This document shows, one piece after another, positions 14,796 through 22,858 of a DNA stretch of 64,000 nt (the stretch's first letter is position 1; each line of letters starts with the position of its first letter). The notes under the pieces are model-generated. The model saw only the letters and a list, made by a program, of their open reading frames with translations. It was not told the origin of the DNA and searched no databases. Source of the stretch: Micromonospora thermarum (GTDB taxonomy: Bacteria > Actinomycetota > Actinomycetes > Mycobacteriales > Micromonosporaceae); assembly GCF_012034245.1 (NCBI RefSeq), contig NZ_JAATEO010000006.1:124001-188000 (forward strand), in the 5' to 3' direction. A program made the translations under genes and the position numbers.

Positions 14796-15442
14796 CGGCG
14801 AGGCGGGGCGGGCAACGCTCAGTGGTAGTGATCCTCGGCGAAGACGACAACGACCGCAAAGCGGTTCAGGTCTTGGTGGCCGCGCTGCGCCCAGACATCC
14901 CGCGTGGAGCCTTGAAGCCCCTGCGAAAGCCGATGGCGCTGGTACGTAACGTGCCGCCGCAGCGGCTGCCGAGTCAGGCGAACAAGGCTGGCGCCCTGCT
15001 ACGCGCCGTCAACGTGAAGACCCCCATCCGCGCGGTACTCATGCATGAGGATGCCGATGAGGTGGAGCCGGCACACGAGACGTTGATCACGAAAATCGAG
15101 AGCAGTTACCGATCGCTCCCCTGGCCCGTCCTCGCCGTGGTGCCGGCCTGGGAGATGGAGACATGGTGGTTCCTGTTTCCCGACGCCGTCGCGGCCGTCC
15201 GACCGACCTGGCGGCGGCCGGACCAGTTCGCCGGCCGGGACGTCGGCAGGATCCGCAACGCAAAGGAAGAGCTGAAGAAGGCGGTCACGCCGCAAGGGGC
15301 AAGGCAGTCATTCCAGACCTACACGGAGGCAGACAGTGTCGCCATCGCGGAGAAGGTCGTGGCGCTCGGTCAGCTCACGCCACCCTGGTTCGCCCGCAGT
15401 GCCAGCTGGGCCGCCTTCCTTGACAAGATTGGGCAGCTGTAG
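14792..15442 (+). CDS. TOPRIM-like (DUF4276-type) partner of the AAA ATPase
   Basis: A 216-residue protein whose layout fits a TOPRIM fold. Glu17 ends the first strand (VVVILGEDDNDRKAV), and an acidic DxD pair (D87, D89) is in VLMHEDADE. A later PAWEMETWWFLFPDAV segment corresponds to the HEFEAWL-type motif of DUF4276 proteins. These residues would bind Mg2+ in nucleases. It is translationally coupled to the ATPase by an ATGA overlap, so equimolar production is likely. Homology to DUF4276/DUF4435 was judged by motif only. An ATPase-controlled nuclease that cuts nucleic acid on phage sensing is the working idea. Confidence 0.65.
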   Translation: MTARRGGQRSVVVILGEDDNDRKAVQVLVAALRPDIPRGALKPLRKPMALVRNVPPQRLPSQANKAGALLRAVNVKTPIRAVLMHEDADEVEPAHETLITKIESSYRSLPWPVLAVVPAWEMETWWFLFPDAVAAVRPTWRRPDQFAGRDVGRIRNAKEELKKAVTPQGARQSFQTYTEADSVAIAEKVVALGQLTPPWFARSASWAAFLDKIGQL

Positions 15443-16107
15443 CCATGTCAGGCTGAAGGGCAGGTGTCTTCACTGCTTACGAGCGCTCCGGCCGATGCTG
15501 CCGACGCGAAAGGAGCGGGGCACGCTGAAGGCACAACACCAGGAATGGCTCTCCCGACTGCAATCCGGACTTTGATCCCATCAGGCCGTCGTGCTCGACC
15601 AGCGGTCAAGGAGCGGCAGCCACCGCGAACTTGACCGATCTTGGTCGCCGGAACGCCGAAGAGGGCCGATCCGAATTGGGCGCGCCGAGCGGGAGGGTCG
15701 CCAGCGCGGGAGCGGTGCGCCCGGGCCGGCGGTGTGGCCGACGCGACAGGGAGACCCATCAGGGCAGTCACCGGGCTGATATTGAGCGCGACCAGCGACA
15801 CGGTGAGCGGTGGCTGATGCCGGCCGTGGAGGCCTGGCACCTGGGCGGCCCTGCCGACGGCCGCCTCGCCCCGTCGAGGTCGACGCTGCTCCACGCGGTG
15901 CTGCGCCAATGATGACACGTAACGATATCGGCACAGAATCGGTGATTCCGGTCTTTTTACTGTCCTTCCCGCCGAACCCGACAGGCCCGGCGTGTCATGC
16001 CAGACCGGTTGCACCTACTCGGACAGTCCCTCGCCGACGGCCAGGCCTACGGACGCATTCGCGGGGTATGCGGGGCAGGCGCGAGGTAGTTCAAGACCCG
16101 TACGCGT
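15443..16107. other. Intergenic, no supported gene
   Basis: About 660 bp after the ATPase/TOPRIM cassette. Minus-strand codons near 15790 (VSLVALNISPVTALMGL) hint at a hydrophobic transporter fragment, but no start, family match or clean frame is present. It may contain decayed sequence. Confidence 0.4.
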
Positions 16108-18390
16108 GTGTCCCGCCTACTCGAGGTCAAGATGCCGCATTCCCAGCCACCAACTGTCCGAAGCTGGCCGTCGCGAGGCACCTCGGACGCGAACAGCAAC
16201 ATTGTCGAACTCAGGGTGCACGGAGTGTCCGGCGCCGAGGCGGACGGCATCCTCGATCGACCCCACGTGCACCGAGTGGCCGGCGACGAGAAGGGCGGCT
16301 TCTACCGGCCTCGGGCCGGATACGGCGATTCACGGGGCGCCTGTGGGGTGGTCTTGGAGGCGTACCGCTGGAGTGAGCTACCTTCCGGGGCCGCGGCGCG
16401 GGCGCTCTCGCTGGTGTTCCTTCTCCCCTTCATGCTCTGCAATTCGGCCATCTGGATGCGACCACGGGCGCCGCGTCCCGGTGCAGCCGTTTGGGTGCTC
16501 TGTCGGCTGCTCGGTTTGACCCTGACCGCCTTGTACACATTGTCCTTCGTCGGTGTGGCGCTTGACCTGCTGGCCTGCAAGTGCATGTCCTCAAGCAGTT
16601 GTCTCGGCGGCCGCAGCTGGATGTCCTGGCTGGGTGGTCAAGCGATCGGTCTACGCTTGGCGCTGCTCTCTCTCATCCCGGTCGCTGCGATCGGGATCCT
16701 GTGGCGCCTCGGCTCGCAATGCGGCCACTGGTCGGAGAACTTCTCCCCGCCGGAGGGCATGGCGCAGCGCCGGTCGCTCAGCTCGATCGGGCGGCAGGAG
16801 GCGCTGCCAGCAGTGGCCCGTCTGCGGTTGATTCACGTCGCAGCCGCGCTGACGGTGCTCGACCTGAGTCTTCTCGCGGCGCGGTGGGCAGGTCACGGGC
16901 CCAGCGCCGGCAACGGCGTGCTCGCCGCCTGCGGGACGGGGGCCATCGCCGGCTGCGTGATCCTGTTGTCACTACCGAACGCGCTCGACGCCCCGCGACC
17001 GTCGCGGCGTGTCGACGTCGGGGTGGTCGCCCTTCAGGCCACCGCCTACGGTCTGACGGTCATAGTGCTCGCGCTCACGCTGTTCGACAATGGTGACTGG
17101 CCGGCCGAGGCCGGACTACCCGGCCACGCGTCGGCGGTCGTCCTGCTATTCGTGACGCAAGGTGTCCTGCTGGCGCTGCTGGCGATCGCCGCATTCCTCG
17201 GTCGCCGTGCCGATCCGGAGACACGGGGGGCCCTGCACGGGCTGGGCGCCCCGGTGTTCGCGTCGTTCGCGGTGGGCTTGGCTGTCGTCTTCGCGACTGA
17301 GCTGAACTTCCGGGTCTCCGACTATCTGGACCGCGATGGCTACACCCCCGAGGTTCTGCCAACCAGTCCAGTGCTGCCCTACAAATGGACGATGTTCGGC
17401 TTCTTCCTGTCCGTCATCGCAACGGCCCTGGTGGGCGGTGCGCTGATGATGCTGTCGCGGCGGCGACGTATGGAATCGGCGGACGAGCTCGTATCGAGGG
17501 ACTTCCCCTCGAAATCGCCGCAGACGGAGGGACGCAGAAAACATGCGCGACGAGCGATCGCTCGGGCGCTGTTCACCGAGAGGCTGGCGACGCTCACGGT
17601 GACAGCGTTCTGCGTCGCCGCGGTGAGTCTCGGGGTGAGCGGGCTCGGCCTCGCGGAACTGCAACCAAGCGTCGCTGCTGAGGAAATGGCCAGCATACCC
17701 CGGGACTTCGTCAACGCCGGGACGCAGTACGGGAGCTACCTGATGGCGCTCGTCTTCATCGGCCTGCTGATCGGAGGCGTGTTCGCGTACCGGACGATCG
17801 CCTTCCGGCGCTATATCGGCATCCTCTGGGACCTGGGGATGTTCTGGCCGCGCGCCGCGCATCCCTTCACCCCGCCCTGCTACGCCGAGCGGGCGGTACC
17901 TGAACTTGCCCGAAGGGTGACCGCCCTGGTGGAACGAGGAGATCGGGTCCTGATCGGGGCGCACAGTCACGGGTCGGTCCTCGCCGCGGCCAGCCTCTTG
18001 CAACTCGAACCGCATGTGCTGCCCAAGGTGGCACTACTTACCCACAGCTCCCCGCTGAGGCGGTTGTACGCGGTTCTTTTCCCGGCCCACGTCGGCACCG
18101 ACGTCCTCAGAGAGTTGGGCAGCCAGATCGGTTGGCGATGGGTCAATCTGTGGCGCGTGACCGACCCGATCGGAGGCTGGATCTTCTCGCCCGACGGACG
18201 AGAAAGTGCGCCTACGCCGCTGCCGGCGGAGGCGACTGTGGACCGGCGCCTCACGGATCCGAGATCTCTCGTCATCGAGGGCGAAGACACCGTCTCGCCG
18301 CCCATCCAGGGCCATCGGCCCTGCGTCTCGGACGACCGCTATCAGGCGGCGGTCTGCTACCTGGCGCATCGACTCCGCACAGATCAGTGA
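16108..18390 (+). CDS. Polytopic membrane protein with split alpha/beta-hydrolase domain
   Basis: A 760-residue protein. Near the N-terminus (~32-70) IVELRVHGVSGAEADGILDR looks like the first strand and oxyanion loop of an alpha/beta hydrolase. About ten to twelve hydrophobic segments follow (~90-560). The rest of the hydrolase resumes at ~600, with nucleophile Ser in GAHSHGSVLAA, a GxSxG elbow; a His near the end (GHRPCVSDDRYQ) could close the triad. The active site would face the cytoplasm or membrane surface. Related proteins in Streptomyces are uncharacterised. The start is uncertain: GTG 16108 or ATG 16132, neither with a good RBS. It has no operon partners. Confidence 0.65.
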   Translation: MSRLLEVKMPHSQPPTVRSWPSRGTSDANSNIVELRVHGVSGAEADGILDRPHVHRVAGDEKGGFYRPRAGYGDSRGACGVVLEAYRWSELPSGAAARALSLVFLLPFMLCNSAIWMRPRAPRPGAAVWVLCRLLGLTLTALYTLSFVGVALDLLACKCMSSSSCLGGRSWMSWLGGQAIGLRLALLSLIPVAAIGILWRLGSQCGHWSENFSPPEGMAQRRSLSSIGRQEALPAVARLRLIHVAAALTVLDLSLLAARWAGHGPSAGNGVLAACGTGAIAGCVILLSLPNALDAPRPSRRVDVGVVALQATAYGLTVIVLALTLFDNGDWPAEAGLPGHASAVVLLFVTQGVLLALLAIAAFLGRRADPETRGALHGLGAPVFASFAVGLAVVFATELNFRVSDYLDRDGYTPEVLPTSPVLPYKWTMFGFFLSVIATALVGGALMMLSRRRRMESADELVSRDFPSKSPQTEGRRKHARRAIARALFTERLATLTVTAFCVAAVSLGVSGLGLAELQPSVAAEEMASIPRDFVNAGTQYGSYLMALVFIGLLIGGVFAYRTIAFRRYIGILWDLGMFWPRAAHPFTPPCYAERAVPELARRVTALVERGDRVLIGAHSHGSVLAAASLLQLEPHVLPKVALLTHSSPLRRLYAVLFPAHVGTDVLRELGSQIGWRWVNLWRVTDPIGGWIFSPDGRESAPTPLPAEATVDRRLTDPRSLVIEGEDTVSPPIQGHRPCVSDDRYQAAVCYLAHRLRTDQ

Positions 18391-18589
18391 CCTTCTGCCA
18401 TCCGAGATACCAGCGCGGCCTCCTCGAATGGCGTTCTGGTGGCAATCTACGGCGGACAGCGGCAGCTTGGCTCCACCGGAAAACTCGCCGTAACTCCTGT
18501 CCCTGGTCTGTGGTCGTGGACGAATCACACCGGCGCTCGACAGGTGGAAGGCTCTGATGAGCAAGCCGCTGGGCGAGCTTCCCGGGTTG

Positions 18590-19735
18590 TCATCGCGCCT
18601 CCTCCTGCCGGGCCTGCCCGGTGACGTCGTCGCCGGAGGCGTGGACCGTCGCGTGCCGCGCCCCGTCACGGTCCGCGACTCGGCCGGCGTGGGTCGGCGC
18701 CTCCGGCACGTCGGCGGGGCGAAGCGCTGCGAATTCCTTGCGAAGAACCGGCACGACCTCCTCGCCGAGCAGGTCGAGCTGCTCGAGCACGGTCTTCAGG
18801 GGCAAGCCGGCGTGGTCGATGAGAAAGAGCTGGCGCTGATAGTCGCCAATGTACTCGCGAAAGCCGAGGGTGCGGTCGATGACCTGTTGTGGGCTGCCCA
18901 CCGTTAGCGGGGTCTCGCGGGTGAACTCCTCCAGCGAGGGCCCGTGCCCGTAGACGGGTGCGTTGTCGAAGTAGGGGCGGAATTCACGGACCGCTTCCTG
19001 GCTGTTCCTGCGCATGAACACCTGCCCGCCGAGGCCGACGACGGCCTGCTCAGGCGTACCGTGGCCGTAGTGGGCGAAGCGTTCGCGGTAGAGTCGGACC
19101 ATCCGACGGGTGTGCTCCTTGGGCCAGAAGATGTGGTTGTGGAAGAAGCCGTCGCCGTATGATGCGGCTTGCTCGGCGATCTCGGGGCTACGGATCGAGC
19201 CGTGCCACACGAACGGCGGAACACCGTCCAACGGTCGCGGGGTCAAGGTGAACGACTGCAGCGGGGTACGGAACCTGCCCTTCCAGTCCACGACGTCTTC
19301 GTCCCACAGCCGGCGCAGCAGTGCGTAGTTCTCGATGGCCAGCCGGATTCCGTTGCGGATGTCCTGACCGAACCAGGGGTAGACGGGGGCGGTGTTGCCG
19401 CGGCCCAACATGAGGTCGACGCGACCGTTGGCAAGGTGCTGCAGCGTGGCGAAGTCCTCGGCGATCCTCACCGGGTCGTTGGTGGTGATCAGTGTGGTTG
19501 CCGTGGACAGGATCAGTCGCTCCGTCCGCGCCGCGATGTAGCCGAGCGTCGTGGCGGGCGAGGAGGAGACGAACGGCGGGTTGTGGTGCTCGCCGAGGGC
19601 GAAGACGTCCAGGCCAACCTCCTCGGCCTTCGTGGCGATCGCGACGACCGCCTTGATACGTTCGGCCTCGCTGGGCGTGCGGCCAGATGTGGGGTCGGTC
19701 GTGATGTCACTGACTGAGAAGACGCCGAACTGCAT
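18590..19735 (-). CDS. LLM-class FMN-dependent monooxygenase (CE1758 family)
   Basis: A 381-residue luciferase-like TIM-barrel enzyme. It follows the CE1758 subfamily closely: GLDVFALGEHHNPPFVSSSP, GRVDLMLGRGNTAPVYPWFG, FVWHGSIRSPEIAEQAA and LTVGSPQQVIDRTLGFREY. FMN (as FMNH2 from a separate reductase) would drive oxygenation of an unknown substrate. The C-terminal ~45 residues (from VPEAPTHAGRV) are an unconserved charged tail. It lies downstream of the LuxR operon in the same orientation but after a 375-bp gap, so it may have its own promoter. The start ATG at 19735 matches the family N-terminus exactly. Confidence 0.9.
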   Translation of the reverse strand: MQFGVFSVSDITTDPTSGRTPSEAERIKAVVAIATKAEEVGLDVFALGEHHNPPFVSSSPATTLGYIAARTERLILSTATTLITTNDPVRIAEDFATLQHLANGRVDLMLGRGNTAPVYPWFGQDIRNGIRLAIENYALLRRLWDEDVVDWKGRFRTPLQSFTLTPRPLDGVPPFVWHGSIRSPEIAEQAASYGDGFFHNHIFWPKEHTRRMVRLYRERFAHYGHGTPEQAVVGLGGQVFMRRNSQEAVREFRPYFDNAPVYGHGPSLEEFTRETPLTVGSPQQVIDRTLGFREYIGDYQRQLFLIDHAGLPLKTVLEQLDLLGEEVVPVLRKEFAALRPADVPEAPTHAGRVADRDGARHATVHASGDDVTGQARQEEAR

Positions 19736-20110
19736 GAGATTCTCCCGGTCGAACCTTCGATGAACAGAAACGTACTGCTTCGTGAGGGCCTACCGTCCGC
19801 CACCACCGTCCCGGTCTCGCGTCCTGTGCGGGCATCGCGTGTGCCGGCAGGCTACGCGCCGCTTCGAGGATGTTGGTCGCCTGCGCCTGTCGGGATGCGG
19901 GGACGGCGCGGTGTAGCCTGTCAGCCGTCGGCCTCGCGAATGGGTCGGGCGGGCGATGCACCACGGCATCGATCGCCTCGTCCATCGCGCCCCGGTGACG
20001 ACGAGCCCAGCACCGGCTACTCCGGCCACCGCGCCGACCCGTCACCATGCCCGCCCGTCCCATCGGCCCACCGGACAGTCAACTGCCCTGGCCATCGCCT
20101 TGATCAACAG
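19736..20110. other. Intergenic, presumed promoter region
   Basis: About 375 bp between the LuxR operon's 3' end and the LLM monooxygenase. ORFs present show no recognisable protein content. A promoter for the monooxygenase is expected here but no clear -35/-10 pair stands out. Confidence 0.4.
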
Positions 20111-22858
20111 TTAGCGAGGGACGGAGACCGGGCCGGACGTCCAGCCACCTTCCTCAAGCGCCGCCGCCAGGTCGGCGCGGGAGGCGACACCGATTTTCGG
20201 AAAGAGCCGGTACAGGTGGGAACCAACGGTGCGCGGCGACAAGAACAAGAGCTCCGCGATCTGCCGGTTGGAGTGCCCCTCGGCCGCCAGCCGGGCCACC
20301 TGCAGCTCCTGGGCGGTGAGCACGGCCTGGCCGCCGGCGCCGCCGATTCGGACACGTTCGCCGGCGCCGCGCAGCTCGCGGCGCGCTCGCTCGGCCCACG
20401 GCTCGGCGCCGAGTTCCTCGAAGGTACGTCGAGCGGCGCGCAGGGGCTCGCGGGAGTCGACGAGGCGGCGCTGACGGCGAAGCCATTCCCCGTACGCGAG
20501 CTGCGCGCGCGCCTTGTCGAACGGCCAGGTCTCGGAGCCCGGGCTCAGGGCGTCGGCGAACGCCTCCTCGGCATCGGCGTTGTCGGCCAGCACCGCGCGG
20601 GCGAACGCCAGGTCCTGCCGGATCTTGCCGGCGACGCTTCCCGACCCGAACGCCAGCAGCGCTGCCGCGTCCGCCCGCCCCTGCTCGATCTGGCCGCTGT
20701 GGACCGCCGCCTCGGCGAGGTAACCGACGGCGGCGAAGCCCATCATGGGATAGTGCCGCGCGCTGGCCGGGTCGACGATGGTCCGCAGGTGCCGGTACGC
20801 CTCCGCGTAGCGACCTGCGGTCAGCGCCGCGGCGCCCCGGACCAGGACCGTGCCGGCGCCGGCGAGGCCCGGTGGAAGGGGTTCGCCGTCCCCGGCCGGC
20901 TCGACGTCGCCGCGAAGGGCGGCGATCAGCCGGAGCGGAGCCTGCGCCAGCGTGGTGAAGTGTGGTTGGCCGAGCTCCTCCGCGACCGCCACGGCCTCCG
21001 CGGCATGCGCGACGGCGGACTCCCACCGGCTCAGGTAGGTGTGCACCCACGACTGGCCGGTGAGCGCGTGAACCAGCAGGCCGTACTGGCAGTGCTGACG
21101 GAGGCCGGTGATCGCCTCGGCGTAGAAGGGCTCGGTGAGGTCGTATCCGCCGACCGCGATGGCCGCGTCGCCGAGGGACATCGCTGAGACCGGGTCCGGC
21201 TGGTTCGACGCGCTGATCCGACCGAGGCGATCGAGCACCTCACCGGCGTACTCGAGGGGGGCCGTGAGCGCGAGGATCGCCAGGCGCTGCGGATCGTCGG
21301 CGTCCAGCCCGAGCCGGTCGACGGTGGCGATGACGACGGACCGGTCGATTCCGTTGGGATCAGCCCAGTAGTAGTGCGCCGCGGCCGCGCGCAGCAGTCG
21401 CAGCGCGAGTGCGGTGTCCTTCTCGAACGATGCGCGCTCGATCGCGTCGAGGGCACCACCGATGCGATCGACGCGACCGGTGCTGAGGTCGACGAGTGCG
21501 CGGATCCATGCCAACCGGCTGGCATCGTGGCCAGTCGGTGACGCCTCGGTGGCCCGCTTGAGCAATGACGCCACGGCATCGGCCCGGCCGAGGTCGACGG
21601 CGAGTTCGGCGGCCCGCAACAGGTGGGCGGCCCGCACGGCCGCATCGGCGCTCAGCTGGGCCGCGCGCTCCCACGCGGCGAGAGCGGTCTGCGCGCCACC
21701 CCGCCGGTGTGCCCGTCGGGCCGCCGCGTCCAGCTCCTCGGCCACTCGGTCGTCGTGGCCCGGTGCGGCCGCCGCCCGGTGCCATGCCCGCCGATCGGGG
21801 TACGCGTTGAGCACCGCCGCGAGGGCGGCGTGTGCCGCCCGTCGTTGCGCGGGGCTGGCCGCCTGGTAGATCGCCGAACGGACCAGCGGATGGCGGAACA
21901 CAAGTCGCTTCTGGTCGCACCGAAGAAGCCCCGCGTCGGCCGCCGGCACCAGGTCCGCGACGGTCGCCGGGACCCCTAGGCGGGCCGCGCTCTCCAGGAT
22001 TTCAGCGATGGAGTCCTCGTCGTTGACGGCGGCGAGCAGAAGCAGGGTCCGGGTGAGCTCGGGAAGGTCGACGGCCCGCGCCCCGAACGACTGCTCGAGC
22101 CGGGTGGTGAGGGGCGACCACGTCGGCAGGGCGGCCGCGCCGGGCGGACGGCGCTCCCAGGCGGCGGGCAGTTCCAGGAGCGCCAGCGGATTGCCGGCCG
22201 CCTCCTGCAACAGGCGGGCGCGGACGCTACGCGTGAGCGCCGGGGCGACGGCATCCAACAGCAGGGCGGCGTCCGTGGCGGGCAGGGGGTCGAGCCTCAG
22301 CTCGGGGACACCGACGTCCTCCAGGAACGGCACCGGGTAGCGGTCTCGGACGGCGACCAGGAGCACGATCCGGTCCCTGGTCAGGCGGCGGGCGACGAAC
22401 GCCAGCACCTGGCCGGTCGGCGCGTCCAGCCACTGTGCGTCGTCCACGATCAGCAGGACGGGTGCGGTGTCGGCCGCCCGCGCCAACAGCCCCAACGTGC
22501 CGAGCGCGATCAGGAACGGGTCCGGCGGCGGAGCGTCGATGAGGGCGAAGACCGTGGAGACGGCCTGGCGCTGGGGCGTGGGCAGGTCATCGAGCCCGGT
22601 CAGGAACGGCTGCAGCAGCTGGTGCAGCCCGGCGAACGGCAGGTTCGTCTCCGCCTGGACGCCGGTGACGCGCACCGCGGGCATACCGAGCCCGACCGCG
22701 TCCCGCTCCGCGGCGTCGAGCAGCGCGGACTTCCCGATGCCGGCCGGTCCCTTCAGCAGCAGTGTGCCGCCGTGCTGCGCCGCACGGCCAAGTAGGTCCC
22801 GCAGGGCGGCCATTTCGCGGGAACGGCCCAGTAGCCGACGCGGAGTCATCGGGCTCAC
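20111..22858 (-). CDS. LuxR-family regulator with AAA ATPase (LAL), third of operon
   Basis: A 915-residue LAL regulator. The N-terminal STAND ATPase has Walker A GPAGIGKS (~45) and Walker B VLLIVDDAQWLD (~130). A long helical TPR-like middle (~330-830) follows. The C-terminal LuxR DNA-binding domain carries LTAQELQVARLAAEGHSNRQ, then SPRTVGSHLYRLF. Such proteins switch on secondary-metabolite or catabolic genes in response to an unknown ligand and ATP. The GTG start at 22858 overlaps the upstream LAL stop (GTGA), so the two are translationally coupled; ATG at 22849 is the alternative. The longer reading back to 23221 runs through the neighbouring gene in another frame. Confidence 0.88.
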   Translation of the reverse strand: MSPMTPRRLLGRSREMAALRDLLGRAAQHGGTLLLKGPAGIGKSALLDAAERDAVGLGMPAVRVTGVQAETNLPFAGLHQLLQPFLTGLDDLPTPQRQAVSTVFALIDAPPPDPFLIALGTLGLLARAADTAPVLLIVDDAQWLDAPTGQVLAFVARRLTRDRIVLLVAVRDRYPVPFLEDVGVPELRLDPLPATDAALLLDAVAPALTRSVRARLLQEAAGNPLALLELPAAWERRPPGAAALPTWSPLTTRLEQSFGARAVDLPELTRTLLLLAAVNDEDSIAEILESAARLGVPATVADLVPAADAGLLRCDQKRLVFRHPLVRSAIYQAASPAQRRAAHAALAAVLNAYPDRRAWHRAAAAPGHDDRVAEELDAAARRAHRRGGAQTALAAWERAAQLSADAAVRAAHLLRAAELAVDLGRADAVASLLKRATEASPTGHDASRLAWIRALVDLSTGRVDRIGGALDAIERASFEKDTALALRLLRAAAAHYYWADPNGIDRSVVIATVDRLGLDADDPQRLAILALTAPLEYAGEVLDRLGRISASNQPDPVSAMSLGDAAIAVGGYDLTEPFYAEAITGLRQHCQYGLLVHALTGQSWVHTYLSRWESAVAHAAEAVAVAEELGQPHFTTLAQAPLRLIAALRGDVEPAGDGEPLPPGLAGAGTVLVRGAAALTAGRYAEAYRHLRTIVDPASARHYPMMGFAAVGYLAEAAVHSGQIEQGRADAAALLAFGSGSVAGKIRQDLAFARAVLADNADAEEAFADALSPGSETWPFDKARAQLAYGEWLRRQRRLVDSREPLRAARRTFEELGAEPWAERARRELRGAGERVRIGGAGGQAVLTAQELQVARLAAEGHSNRQIAELLFLSPRTVGSHLYRLFPKIGVASRADLAAALEEGGWTSGPVSVPR

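Noticed and set aside
15581..15934. Transporter-like hydrophobic fragment on the minus strand
   Set aside because: A single short stretch (SLVALNISPVTAL) with no continuous frame or family support.
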